From a bacterium (GTDB lineage Bacteria > Auribacterota > UBA3054), in contig JAFZXZ010000022.1 in NCBI GenBank assembly GCA_017616555.1, positions 64,016 to 128,015 on the forward strand: a stretch of 64,000 nucleotides of DNA. The letters are read 5' to 3'. The position numbers and the translations under genes were made by a program. Of the stretch, positions 24,960 to 33,352 are shown piece by piece. How positions within the stretch are numbered: position 1 is the stretch's first letter; the number at the start of each line of letters is the position of its first letter. The notes below the pieces were generated by a model. The model was not told the origin of the DNA. It saw only the letters and a list, made by a program, of their open reading frames with translations, and did not search any database.

Positions 24960-27302
24960 TCAAGGTTTTTCCAAAGTGTCGAAGGGAACCTGAACTTCCA
25001 CGGCCCCGAATTTTACCTTCGCCCTGTTTTTTCCTCTGTCTATTTTTACGACCGTCCCCTTGTCCTGGAACTGCGGCAGGAAGACCATATCCCCCGCTTT
25101 CAGTTTTTCCAAAAACTGTTTCGGCGTAGTTTCGGAACGCTTCCTGACCAAAGGCAAAACCGGGGGCGCCGGCTTCTTCTCTTCCTTTTTAACGACGGGA
25201 ACGACCAGCTTGCGGCTGTCGGGCAGGCTGAAGGGCTTTTCCTCTAGGTTATTGAAAGGCACGTCATAAAGAAGGCCTTCCGCCTTCAGCCGCGCGGTCT
25301 TCTGGCGTTGGTTTAGTTTCACCACTTCGCCGAAGGTCCTCAGATTCGTCACATAGACGCTGTCGCCCGGCTTCAATCCTGCCAGGAATTCCAGCCTGTG
25401 CTGTTCCCTTGGCGTTCCCTTGGATATAGCGATGACTCTTTCCCTAAGCTTTCCGATCAACCCCTTCCAGGGCTCCGGCGCAAGATCTACGTTCTTGGAA
25501 AAATCCTCGACTTCTTTTACAATGTCGTCCATGATATAAGAGATCCTGGCTTCCGCCTCCTCCTTTATCGTGAGCTTTTCCTTTTCCGTATCTTTTATGC
25601 TCTGGGTTAATTTCACCCTTAGCTTCTCGTTGCGCCTTCTGGCTTTTTCCGCCACGGATTTCACGTGCTGGACTCTGTTGATAAGGTCCGAAGTATCCTC
25701 GTTCTCCTCATGGAGGAGCTCCTCCATGCGGTCCAGAACTTCTTTTGGTATCTTGTAGCGTCTTGCGATGGCAAGCGCGTTGCTGCTTCCCGGCTGCCCC
25801 AAAAGCAGCCTGTAAGTCGGAAGCAAGGTTCCCCTATCGAACTCCATGGAAGCATTCTCGACTTCCGGGGACTGATAGGCGTAGGCTTTCAAAGCTCCCA
25901 GGTGCGTCGTGATGACCGTCCGGGCTTCCCTTTCTCTTAAATGATCGAGCGTCGCCATGCCGAGTGCGGCGCCTTCCGCCGGATCGGTGCCAGTGCCAAG
26001 TTCGTCCAGCAGCACGAGGCTCTCCTTGTCCGCTTCCTCAAGAATGGAAGCCATGTTCGTCAGGTGCGAGCTGAAAGTGGAAAGATTCTGCTCTATGCTC
26101 TGTTCGTCGCCGATATCCGCAAAGATCTTTTTGAAGACCGGCATGCTTGTCGGATATTTCGCAGGGATGTGCATGCCGCTCTGGGCCATCAGGGAAAGCA
26201 GACCAAGCGTTTTCAGAACGACCGTCTTGCCGCCGGTGTTGGGTCCGGTCACCACCACGATGTTGAATTCCTCGCCCAATCTTATGTCCAAAGGCGTCAG
26301 ACGCTGCATCGCGTCCCTAGGCTTCATATGGCCCTTTTTCGCAATGTAAGAGCCGAGAAGAGGGTGTCTGGCACAAAAGAGCTGTAATGACCCGTCTTTG
26401 GTCAAAGAGGGCTCTATGCAGTCATAGGCGGCCGAGAAGCGGGCTTTGGCAAGCGTAGCGTCGATATAAACGACCGCCTTGGCGGTCATCAGCGCCGAAA
26501 GCGATCTTTCCGCCAGCATGGAAGTCAGAGACCACAGGATCCTCGTGATCTCGCGGCGCTCGTCGTAGCGCGTCTCCTCAAGTTCGTTGACCAACGAAAA
26601 GACCGCCTGCGGCTCGACGTAAACCGTCTGCCCAGTCTGGCTCTTGTCGTGCACTACGCCGGCGACCGCTCTTCTAGAGGGAGCTTTCAAAGCTAGGACG
26701 GGACGTCCGTTCCTTTCAAGAATATTGCGGTTTTCCAGGGCGTCCTTCACCGCCGCACCGTTCATTATCCTCTGCAAACGTTCCTTTATCGCAGCGTCCA
26801 GTTTCGCGATCTTTCCCCTGAGCTCCTTCAATTCCTTGGAAGCGCTGTCCCTGATCTGATCGTCAGGCGAGACAACGTCCCTGATGGCGCGCGAAAGATC
26901 CGTCAGGTCGGCGATCTTGTCTGTCCACTGCGACATCAGAGGCAAAATATCCGCATAGCCCTTCAACTGCGTCTTCAAAGAAAGGCAGGCTTCGAAAGCG
27001 GAGGCAATGTCGTTCAGTTCGTTCGGTTCATATGGCACTCTTCTGCCGCCAATATCGGCAAACCAGATTGCAAGGTCCTTTATTTCACCCATTATGGGCG
27101 CACATCCCCTGTCGATGAGGTCGCGGAATTCCGAAGTCTCCTTGAGAAGCGTTTCGATCTTTCCCCTTTCGGTCAGCGGCCTAAGAGCAAGAACATATTC
27201 TTTGCCGCCGCTTGTTGAGGCAAAATTCGCGAGCACTTCCAAAAGCGCTTCGTATTCCAAGACCTTAAGCGTATGGTCCGCAATCTTACTCACTTTGCCC
27301 AT
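24960..27302 (-). CDS. mutS2: MutS2-family ATPase without Smr domain
   Basis: 780 residues. MutS core with coiled-coil clamp; Walker A VVTGPNTGGKTVVLKTLG (about 345-362) and Walker B LVLLDELGTGTDPAEGAAL (about 430-448). MutS2 proteins act in suppressing recombination or in rescue of collided ribosomes, depending on the species studied. The C-terminus normally carries a KOW-like segment and a Smr nuclease domain; here there are two KOW-like segments (PGDSVYV...GEVVKL at about 650, AGDMVFLPQ...GTVVKI at about 745) and the protein ends at FDTLEKP with no Smr domain. The start overlaps the glycosyltransferase gene by 13 bases. Confidence 0.9.
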   Translation of the reverse strand: MGKVSKIADHTLKVLEYEALLEVLANFASTSGGKEYVLALRPLTERGKIETLLKETSEFRDLIDRGCAPIMGEIKDLAIWFADIGGRRVPYEPNELNDIASAFEACLSLKTQLKGYADILPLMSQWTDKIADLTDLSRAIRDVVSPDDQIRDSASKELKELRGKIAKLDAAIKERLQRIMNGAAVKDALENRNILERNGRPVLALKAPSRRAVAGVVHDKSQTGQTVYVEPQAVFSLVNELEETRYDERREITRILWSLTSMLAERSLSALMTAKAVVYIDATLAKARFSAAYDCIEPSLTKDGSLQLFCARHPLLGSYIAKKGHMKPRDAMQRLTPLDIRLGEEFNIVVVTGPNTGGKTVVLKTLGLLSLMAQSGMHIPAKYPTSMPVFKKIFADIGDEQSIEQNLSTFSSHLTNMASILEEADKESLVLLDELGTGTDPAEGAALGMATLDHLREREARTVITTHLGALKAYAYQSPEVENASMEFDRGTLLPTYRLLLGQPGSSNALAIARRYKIPKEVLDRMEELLHEENEDTSDLINRVQHVKSVAEKARRRNEKLRVKLTQSIKDTEKEKLTIKEEAEARISYIMDDIVKEVEDFSKNVDLAPEPWKGLIGKLRERVIAISKGTPREQHRLEFLAGLKPGDSVYVTNLRTFGEVVKLNQRQKTARLKAEGLLYDVPFNNLEEKPFSLPDSRKLVVPVVKKEEKKPAPPVLPLVRKRSETTPKQFLEKLKAGDMVFLPQFQDKGTVVKIDRGKNRAKVKFGAVEVQVPFDTLEKP

Positions 27303-28408
27303 AAATCATCCAACGCCGAAGAAAATATCTTTTCCCAATCGTAATCGCGGCCCATTTCTTCCGCCGCCAAACGGTATTTTTCATAATCCGCGAGAATCTC
27401 TGAAAGCGCGTTAGACAGCGAAGCGGTGTCGTAAGCGGCGATCTTTCCCGCTCCGCGCGCCTCTATTTCTTTGGCAACCAGCGGCACGTCGGTTATAATG
27501 ACCGGCAGTCCGCAGCCCAAATATACCTTCGGCTTCCCAGGATCAGCGTTGTAAGAAAAAACGTCCTTTTCCGGATTGTAAAGCGCTAAGCCCACCGCGC
27601 AGGAGCAAATGATCTTTTCCAGCTCCTCATGGCTCTCAACGAAACCAGTGAATTTTACGCGCTCTCTTAGCCCTAGTTCTTCCGTAAGCTTTTTCAAGCC
27701 TTCCTCCGCTGGGCCCGTGCCGGCCACGGTCAGGGAAACTTGTGGAAATTTATCAATCAAAGAAGGCATTGAGCGCAAGACAAGATCAACTCCGGAATTT
27801 TCCTTCAAGTGCCCCATGAAAACGAGCGAACAGGGGTTAGAGGGAAGCTTCCTAACGGCTTCGAGCTTGCCAAAATTGGTGCCGTGCGGAACCGTCAAAA
27901 CATGCCTGCACTTCAAACCGGGATGATCTTTTTCCCTAGCCTCCTGCATCCTCGGCGAGAGATTCCAGACCGACGACACTCGTTCGCAGACATACTTGTC
28001 CAGGGCGCGGTAGATTCCCCTCAAAAACCAAGGCTGAGCCTTGGGCGCGTAGTCTATGGTGAGGAGCACGGTCTTGCCGATCTTCTCCCTGACGCCAGTT
28101 AGCGTGTCAAAAGCGCCGTTGCCAACGTAGGTGTCAACGGAAAAGCCCTTTTCACGAAGAAGCGCAAGAACAGATCTCGTCAACCTAAGTTCGCGCCAAT
28201 AACGCCAAACGCTAGGTCCCTTGGGAGATGGGCATTCATACTGCCAAAGCTTTCCTCCCTGAAAAACAGACAAACGGCAGAAATCCCTCCTAGAAAAAGA
28301 AAAAGGGATCTCCCAGAGCGCCGCGTCGATCCCTTTTTCGCAAAGATACTGATAAAGCTCCTGACCTGGACCGGTGGCGAAATAGTGCAAAGAGATGAAC
28401 GTGGCCAA
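27290..28408 (-). CDS. Family 4-like glycosyltransferase
   Basis: 372 residues from a TTG start at 28408, which lies 4 bases after the dCMP deaminase stop and has a Shine-Dalgarno-like GAAGGA upstream; no ATG is available near the N-terminus. The C-terminal half is a GT-B Rossmann fold with LVFMGHLKENSGVDLVLRS, VSLTVAGTGPAEEGL and KVYLGCGLPVIITDV, the glycosyltransferase group 1 pattern. It probably transfers a sugar from an NDP-sugar to a surface glycan or lipid in the cytoplasm. Donor and acceptor are unknown. Confidence 0.85.
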   Translation of the reverse strand: MATFISLHYFATGPGQELYQYLCEKGIDAALWEIPFSFSRRDFCRLSVFQGGKLWQYECPSPKGPSVWRYWRELRLTRSVLALLREKGFSVDTYVGNGAFDTLTGVREKIGKTVLLTIDYAPKAQPWFLRGIYRALDKYVCERVSSVWNLSPRMQEAREKDHPGLKCRHVLTVPHGTNFGKLEAVRKLPSNPCSLVFMGHLKENSGVDLVLRSMPSLIDKFPQVSLTVAGTGPAEEGLKKLTEELGLRERVKFTGFVESHEELEKIICSCAVGLALYNPEKDVFSYNADPGKPKVYLGCGLPVIITDVPLVAKEIEARGAGKIAAYDTASLSNALSEILADYEKYRLAAEEMGRDYDWEKIFSSALDDLWAK

Positions 28409-28412
28409 AAAA

Positions 28413-28844
28413 TTAGTCCTTCTTTTCCAGCGAGATCAATTCGATCCCGCATTCCTTGGCGACTTTGAGACTTTTCTCGTCCCGATAGAATTCGCCGTAA
28501 AAGATCCTCTTTATGCCGCTGTTGGCGATAAGTTTGAAGCAGTTCCAGCACGGACTGGCGGTCACGTAGATATCGCCGCCGTCGATGCACACGCCGTTTC
28601 TGGCAGCCTGGATTATGGCGTTGGCTTCAGCATGCACCGTCGCCACGCAATGCCCGTCCACCATGTCGCAGCCGACGTCCGTGCAGTGCGGCATGTTCCT
28701 GATGCTGCCGTTGTAGCCGGTCGAAAGAATACGGCGGTCCCTGACTATGACCGCGCCGACGCTTTTCCTAGGGCAGGTGGATCTGGTCGCCACTTCCCTG
28801 GCGATGTTCATGAAGTATGTATCCCAGTCAACGCGTTTGTCCAT
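28413..28844 (-). CDS. dCMP deaminase family protein (ComEB-like)
   Basis: 143 residues starting at the ATG at 28844 (MDKRVDWDTYFMNIA), one base before the preceding stop; a longer frame from 28937 would run into the upstream gene. Zinc-binding deaminase motifs are complete: TVHAEANAI (His and catalytic Glu) and SPCWNCF (two Cys). An extra CTDVGCDMVDGHCV insertion matches the dCMP deaminase/ComEB type. It converts dCMP to dUMP for dTMP synthesis. Confidence 0.92.
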   Translation of the reverse strand: MDKRVDWDTYFMNIAREVATRSTCPRKSVGAVIVRDRRILSTGYNGSIRNMPHCTDVGCDMVDGHCVATVHAEANAIIQAARNGVCIDGGDIYVTASPCWNCFKLIANSGIKRIFYGEFYRDEKSLKVAKECGIELISLEKKD

Positions 28845-28845
28845 A

Positions 28846-29733
28846 TTATTTCTTAGGATGGAGATAATCGTGTTCTTTAAAGACATATTTGCCGTTCTTC
28901 GGGACAAAAAATGAGTTCGTTCCAATATAACGGCCAAGCACCAGGTTGCAATAGACGTCCACCGAATGGTAGGCGCCGTCCGCCACGCCGCGCACTTTTA
29001 TTTCGCGCTTGCTGTCGTTGCGCCAGACCTTGACGGTCCAGGGCTTGTGGACGTGGAAGACCGTCTGCTTCTTGTTCCACTCCCAGTTGCCAGTGTCGCG
29101 ATACACCTGCTCGTTGTTCAGGTAAACTTTGAAGTAAGTATTCGTCGTGATGTCGTCGCGGTCAAGATTTGTCGCGTAGTTCGCATAGATCGAATATTTG
29201 CCTTTGCCCAAGCCGCTTTTTACGTATTTGAATTTCAGGATCCTTGTGTAAAGGTTTTTGTAATCGCTCTCCTTTATGATAGGCCAGGTCTGGGTGCCGT
29301 AAACGGCGTTCAAAGTCACTATTTCCCTATCGCCTGGTACACCCTTCCAAAGGAGCGTGTCGATGAAAACCTTCGTGCCTTCGAAAGGCTTTTCCGGATC
29401 GGCGTTGTTGAGGCAGCGGGCGATGATCTTGTAGTTGCCGACGTCGAAAAGATCTTCGGCTACGATCTCCTGAATATTGGTGACGCCGTCCCTGTAGGAC
29501 GACCAGCGCGGATTGTCGCTGGTTATGTCCTTCACGCCCCAGTCGGGGCTCTTATTGCCGGAATAACAGTCCCTGGAAGCGATTGTATTCTCCGCTTCCT
29601 TGATGTTTTCGGGATGCCGCATGATGAGCTGCATCTCGGCGTCGCCGACCCACATCATTCTGACGGAATAGTTGTAGGCCGAAGCGAAAACCATTCCCGG
29701 CAGAAGGAGCAGGATCAAAAACATTTTTTTCAT
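28846..29733 (-). CDS. Secreted protein of unknown function
   Basis: 295 residues with a signal peptide (MKKMFLILLLLPGMVFASA). The mature protein is rich in Tyr, Trp and Asn, with a beta-rich look (VFIDTLLWKGVPGDREIVTL, YSIYANYATNLDRDD). No family was recognised. It lies between ptsH (19 bases upstream) and the dCMP deaminase gene (1 base), so it is co-transcribed with hprK-ptsH. Confidence 0.72.
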   Translation of the reverse strand: MKKMFLILLLLPGMVFASAYNYSVRMMWVGDAEMQLIMRHPENIKEAENTIASRDCYSGNKSPDWGVKDITSDNPRWSSYRDGVTNIQEIVAEDLFDVGNYKIIARCLNNADPEKPFEGTKVFIDTLLWKGVPGDREIVTLNAVYGTQTWPIIKESDYKNLYTRILKFKYVKSGLGKGKYSIYANYATNLDRDDITTNTYFKVYLNNEQVYRDTGNWEWNKKQTVFHVHKPWTVKVWRNDSKREIKVRGVADGAYHSVDVYCNLVLGRYIGTNSFFVPKNGKYVFKEHDYLHPKK

Positions 29734-29752
29734 CTATGTCTTCTCCAGAATT

Positions 29753-30043
29753 TTATTCGTTGAAATTAGCTTTGAAAAGAGCTTCCAGTGCGTCAAGAAG
29801 TTCCGCGGCATCTTCGCCTTTTGCCCGGAAGAGGAGTTCCGTCCCCTGCCCGGCCGCCAGCATCATAAGGCCCATGATGGATTTCGCGTTCACTTCCTCG
29901 TCTTCATCATCTTTGCGGCAAACCGTCAGTTCCGCCTTGTATTGCGTCGCTACCTTCACTATCAAAGCCGCAGGCCTGGCATGGACTCCCTGATAATTCA
30001 GGACTTCTAGGGTTCTCTCCAGGGTTTGGTCTTCAGTTGCCAT
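29753..30043 (-). CDS. ptsH: HPr phosphocarrier protein
   Basis: 96 residues. Phosphorylatable His in QGVHARPAALIV (about 20) and the regulatory Ser in NAKSIMGLMMLAA (about 54), the site used by HPr kinase. It lies 14 bases downstream of hprK. Compared with classical HPr it has a slightly acidic N-terminus and a DDEDEE insertion before NAKS. Enzyme I and sugar permeases are absent here, so the pair may serve mainly regulation, as proposed for other Gram-negatives with hprK-ptsH. Confidence 0.94.
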   Translation of the reverse strand: MATEDQTLERTLEVLNYQGVHARPAALIVKVATQYKAELTVCRKDDEDEEVNAKSIMGLMMLAAGQGTELLFRAKGEDAAELLDALEALFKANFNE

Positions 30044-30057
30044 ATATCCTTAATCGG

Positions 30058-31032
30058 TTATTTTACGATGCGGTTGTTCTTTTCGGCCGCTTGGATCATG
30101 CTCTCTATGAGCTGGTCGTTAAAGCGCTTCGCCACGTCGAAATCCAGGGCTTTCAGCTTATAAGTCTGGGCCGCCGCCTCAATCAAAAGCGCCACATCGC
30201 GGCCAGGCTTGACCGGGATCTGCATGTGCGGCAGTTTCTGTCCCAGGATCTCCGTAGTCGAGACTTCCAGCCCGGAACGGTCGATCTGATCGCGCTCCTC
30301 CCAGTTGAAAAGCGTCACCACCAGATCGATGCTCTTTTCCATCCTGACGCCCTTGATGCCATACAAAGACATGACGTTCACGATGCCTACGCCCCTAAGC
30401 TCCATGTGATGCCCGTTCCTTTCGTTCACGGCGCCCACCAGACCGTCTTCCGCCGAGATCCTAAGCTTAACGATATCGTCGGCCACGAAAATGTGCCCCC
30501 TGGAAACAAGCGACAGGGCGCACTCCGATTTGCCGACGCCGGACTTGCCCATGATGAGGACGCCGACGCCGAAAACTTCCACCAGTTCGCCGTGGATAAT
30601 GGCGCGAGGTGAAAACACCTCGTCCAGCCATTTGGAAACGCGGTTCATGAAAGGCATCGTAACGTCCGGAGTCACCATCACCGGCACGCCGTACTTGTCG
30701 GAGAGTTCCAAAAGTATGGGCGGCGGCTCGTAGCCCCTCGTCACGATAACGCAGGGAATATGCATCTGCAAAAGGCGCGTCAGGCGCTCTCTCTGCACTT
30801 CCTCAGGCTGCTTGGCGAGATAAACGACCTCCACCAAGCCCAAAACCTGGATGCGGTACTCGGCGAAGTCGTCGTAATAGCCCGTCAGCGCCATGCCGGG
30901 GCGGTTCAATTCGCTGGTCGTGATCTTTCTGGCCATGCCGCTCTTGCCGGAGACGACGGTCAGATGGTTCGTGGCGCCGAGCGCATTGAAAAACTCGCCG
31001 ACCTCGATAGATTCCAATTTACTTTCACGCAT
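30058..31032 (-). CDS. hprK: HPr kinase/phosphorylase
   Basis: 324 residues from the ATG at 31032 (MRESKLESIEVGEF). Phosphorylates HPr on Ser and reverses it. N-terminal domain about 1-130; Walker A GKSGVGKSECALSLV (about 160), catalytic HIFVADDIVKL and the signature MELRGVGIVNV. An in-frame extension to 31176 runs through repeat copy D and is rejected. An extended -10 box (31041-31049) lies 8 bases before the ATG with no Shine-Dalgarno, predicting leaderless translation of the first gene of the hprK-mutS2 operon. Confidence 0.95.
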   Translation of the reverse strand: MRESKLESIEVGEFFNALGATNHLTVVSGKSGMARKITTSELNRPGMALTGYYDDFAEYRIQVLGLVEVVYLAKQPEEVQRERLTRLLQMHIPCVIVTRGYEPPPILLELSDKYGVPVMVTPDVTMPFMNRVSKWLDEVFSPRAIIHGELVEVFGVGVLIMGKSGVGKSECALSLVSRGHIFVADDIVKLRISAEDGLVGAVNERNGHHMELRGVGIVNVMSLYGIKGVRMEKSIDLVVTLFNWEERDQIDRSGLEVSTTEILGQKLPHMQIPVKPGRDVALLIEAAAQTYKLKALDFDVAKRFNDQLIESMIQAAEKNNRIVK

Positions 31033-31040
31033 ATAGTTAT

Positions 31041-31049
31041 ATTTTACCA
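31041..31049 (-). promoter_or_regulatory. Extended -10 promoter of hprK
   Basis: Minus strand TGgTAAAAT, 8 bases before the hprK ATG. It lies just downstream of repeat copy D (31071-31165). Confidence 0.5.
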
Positions 31050-31070
31050 AAAATCTTGTTGCGGTAATAC

Positions 31071-31165
31071 GCTGTGGAGGAACATATCCTCCGCTCACCA
31101 TTACGCGCGCATGGCCTTGATTTGCATCCTCCATATGTTCGCTTAAGGATATGTTCCTCCACAGC
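31071..31165. repeat. Intergenic inverted-repeat element, copy D
   Basis: Perfect 20-bp arms (31071-31090 and 31146-31165, containing GGAGGAACATATCCT and its complement) around a 55-base centre. The centre matches copies A-C at CCGCTCA, TACGCG, CCTTGATTTGC, TCCTCC and TTCGCTTA, but its arms share almost nothing with those of A or C, and the inner CTCACGGA/TCCGTGAG pair is changed. It lies between the raiA terminator and the hprK promoter. Confidence 0.82.
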
Positions 31166-31180
31166 TTACAAACCAACGCA

Positions 31181-31210
31181 AAAAAAAGCCCCAGGTTTTG
31201 GGCCTGGGGA
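31181..31210 (-). terminator. Intrinsic terminator of raiA
   Basis: Stem CCCCAGG / CCTGGGG with a 7-base loop; on the minus strand it is followed by a run of seven T. It ends the raiA transcript 31 bases after its stop codon. Confidence 0.88.
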
Positions 31211-31241
31211 TTTTTGGTTGAGGTGATTAAGGAAGAAAAGA

Positions 31242-31568
31242 TCAGATTTCGGAGGTGCGGATGGTCTCCTTTTCTTTGGTAGTCATTTTGCCTTTTATGG
31301 TTCTGGCCTGTTCGTTGAGCTTATCACACAAGGTATCAAGCGAGGTCCTGAGGTCGGCGCCGCTGCCGTTGGCTTTGATGAAGGTCGCGCGCCAGCTGAG
31401 TTCCACCTGGGCCTCGAGATTGTAATAGTTGCCCTCATAGCTGGCTTGGACCTTTACGTTCTTCGTCACAGAGGCCACGGAGCGGAGAGCCGCCGGGATC
31501 TTGGTCTCAATGAATTCGCGGTCGCGGGAGTTGACGGTGATGCCTTTGGTAGTAATAAGAACTTCCAT
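31242..31568 (-). CDS. raiA: Ribosome hibernation/stress response protein, RaiA/HPF family
   Basis: 108 residues starting at the ATG at 31568 (MEVLITTKGITVNSRDREFIETK) with a good Shine-Dalgarno GGAGG upstream; the longer frame to 31709 crosses the promoter and is rejected. Conserved pattern VSAS-like VKVQASYEG...AQVELSW, and DLRTSLDTLCDKLNEQARTIK. Short form without the long C-terminal domain, so it would bind and inactivate 70S ribosomes in stationary phase, possibly with other factors for dimers. Confidence 0.9.
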   Translation of the reverse strand: MEVLITTKGITVNSRDREFIETKIPAALRSVASVTKNVKVQASYEGNYYNLEAQVELSWRATFIKANGSGADLRTSLDTLCDKLNEQARTIKGKMTTKEKETIRTSEI

Positions 31569-31632
31569 GATCAATAACCTCCGTATTTGGTTAGTTGGGC
31601 GAGGATCCGACTCATGGGGAGCCTCTAAGCTA

Positions 31633-31641
31633 ATTATAGCA
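31633..31641 (-). promoter_or_regulatory. Extended -10 promoter of raiA
   Basis: Minus strand TGcTATAAT, about 64 bases before the raiA start. It lies divergent to and 16 bases from the plus-strand box at 31655-31663. Confidence 0.5.
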
Positions 31642-31654
31642 AAAAGCCCGAAAT

Positions 31655-31663
31655 TGGTATAAT
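31655..31663 (+). promoter_or_regulatory. Extended -10 promoter of the 31672 gene
   Basis: TGgTATAAT, 8 bases before the first ATG at 31672 (further in-frame ATGs at 31675 and 31681). There is no Shine-Dalgarno sequence; a leaderless mRNA is predicted. Confidence 0.55.
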
Positions 31664-31671
31664 GAGCAAGT

Positions 31672-32547
31672 ATGATGATCATGTTCAAACGCCTCTTCTT
31701 CCTCCGCACGGCCGTGGGCTCCCTAGCTTACGCCCTGCGGCGCTATCCCTCGCTGCTGCTTGGCGGGCTTCCCGCTTTTGTCATATTCCTTTGTTACATC
31801 GTATGCCGTGAAAAGATACTTTCCAGCGCCCCTTCCGTTTACGGCGACCTGCCGTACATGTTCATAATCGGCCTGGTAGTACTCAATTTCGTCTCTATCA
31901 TCTGCGTTTCCCAGATGATGACGGTCTGGTCGAGGATAGCCGACGCGCGTTTCGACAATGTTCCCTTGGGCGTTATTGTCAGCATGAGTTTCAAGGAATT
32001 CTGGAGGATGGCTCTCCCCTTGTTCCCGGTCTGGATAATAATGTCGTCCCTGCTTTACTTCCTTCTGACATTCTTCGTTTCCGCCTACAAGCTTTTCTCC
32101 ATCTCCGGACAGACGACCGCCTTTATCGGCATCGCCTGGATGCTTGTTATCATGTGGCCTCTGCTTACTGTTTTGACAGCCAAACTGCTTTTCCTGCCGA
32201 CCTTCGCTCTGGAAGCTCCGAAGCCCAATTTCTTCACGGGAATCATCGCCTCCTGGAATTACGTGACCATAAACGTCCTGAAACACCACTGGCTGGCTTT
32301 CCTTATCCTGACTTTCCCGGTCATCTTGGGAGTCGTTCTGCCCTTCACGCTCATGCAGGAAAATCTTCTCTACCTCGTCAAAGGCAGGAATGCGCTAATG
32401 ATTCAGGAATTAGGCGCCGCAATACTCTGGCTGATAGGTCCCTTAGGCCTGGCCGCCGCCCAGCGCCTCAACATGATACTCGTTTCCGAGTTCAACAAAG
32501 AGATCTCCCGCCTGGCCCAAAAACAAAACGGAAACACTAATGATTGA
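31672..32547 (+). CDS. Polytopic membrane protein, function unknown
   Basis: 291 residues with about six hydrophobic segments (about 27-47, 60-83, 112-137, 148-172, 205-229, 245-268). The N-terminus MMIMFKRLFFLRTA offers three closely spaced ATGs. The spacing of segments and the FFTGIIASWNYVTIN region resemble bacterial multi-helix proteins of the DUF975/glycerophosphoryl-permease type only loosely, so no family is claimed. It overlaps the SDR gene by 8 bases, hence co-expression. Confidence 0.75.
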   Translation: MMIMFKRLFFLRTAVGSLAYALRRYPSLLLGGLPAFVIFLCYIVCREKILSSAPSVYGDLPYMFIIGLVVLNFVSIICVSQMMTVWSRIADARFDNVPLGVIVSMSFKEFWRMALPLFPVWIIMSSLLYFLLTFFVSAYKLFSISGQTTAFIGIAWMLVIMWPLLTVLTAKLLFLPTFALEAPKPNFFTGIIASWNYVTINVLKHHWLAFLILTFPVILGVVLPFTLMQENLLYLVKGRNALMIQELGAAILWLIGPLGLAAAQRLNMILVSEFNKEISRLAQKQNGNTND

Positions 32548-33352
32548 TTACGGATTGAAAGGCAGGGTGGCGCTGATTACAGGAGCGAACAACCCGCAGG
32601 GGATCGGCGCGGCAACCGCGTTTGCTTTCGCGCACGAAGGAGCGAAGGTCGTCCTGGTTTACAAGAAAATTTACAGGTCGTTCGATGAGAAAAAGACCGG
32701 CAGCAACGGAGCGGACAGGTATTTCCAGGCCAATGCCGGGAATGCTGATGTCGTTGAAGGTGAGCTCCAGGAAATGGGCGCCGATTACCTCGTTCTGGAA
32801 AGCGATATTACCGACGAAGAAGCCGTGAAAAACATTTACGCCGCGGCAACGGAACGTTACGGAAGTATCGATGTTTTGGTGAACAACGCGGCGGACGGCG
32901 ATATGGACGGTCTGGACACAATAGAAAAGATCACTTCCGCTATCGTTGACGACACCTTTGCGGTCAACGTCCGGGGAAGCATTCTGATGATGAGGGAATT
33001 CATAAGGCAACGCAAAGATTACGGCCGGATCATCAACATTTCCACGGACGCGGCGCAGGTTTTCGCTGGGCAGATCGCCTACGGCGCCAGCAAAGCGACC
33101 TTGGAAGCGCTGACCCGCAGCATTGCCATGGAAGTGGCAAAATACGGGATAACCGTGAACTGCGTGGCGCCCGGTCCCACTCAGACAGGCTGGATAGACG
33201 CTGACTTGGAAAAAGCGGTCGTGCCTTTGATACCCATGGGAAAACTTATCCAGCCGGAAGACATCGCCGAAACGATTTTATTCTTATCCAGCGAACAGGC
33301 GAGATTTGTCACCGGGCAAGTTATAAAGGTGTCCGGCGGGCACGCGCTCTAA
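32540..33352 (+). CDS. Short-chain dehydrogenase/reductase (FabG-like)
   Basis: 270 residues. NAD(P)-binding TGANNPQGIGAATA at the N-terminus, VNNAA, catalytic Ser in INISTDAAQ, catalytic YGASK and the C-terminal ITVNCVAPGPTQTGW and VTGQVIKVSGG. Classic SDR fold; an insertion after about residue 40 (KKIYRSFDEKKTG...) makes it longer than FabG. The first glycines are spaced TGxxxxxGIG instead of TGxxxGIG. Substrate unknown. Its stop overlaps the convergent thioredoxin-reductase-like gene by 4 bases. Confidence 0.88.
   Translation: MIDYGLKGRVALITGANNPQGIGAATAFAFAHEGAKVVLVYKKIYRSFDEKKTGSNGADRYFQANAGNADVVEGELQEMGADYLVLESDITDEEAVKNIYAAATERYGSIDVLVNNAADGDMDGLDTIEKITSAIVDDTFAVNVRGSILMMREFIRQRKDYGRIINISTDAAQVFAGQIAYGASKATLEALTRSIAMEVAKYGITVNCVAPGPTQTGWIDADLEKAVVPLIPMGKLIQPEDIAETILFLSSEQARFVTGQVIKVSGGHAL

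Noticed and set aside
28845-28937. N-terminal extension of the dCMP deaminase
   Set aside because: It lies inside the preceding gene; the ATG at 28844 gives the normal family N-terminus.
31033-31176. N-terminal extension of hprK
   Set aside because: It translates repeat copy D and the promoter; HPr kinases start near MRESKLES.
31569-31709. N-terminal extension of raiA
   Set aside because: It crosses both divergent -10 boxes; a good Shine-Dalgarno precedes the ATG at 31568.
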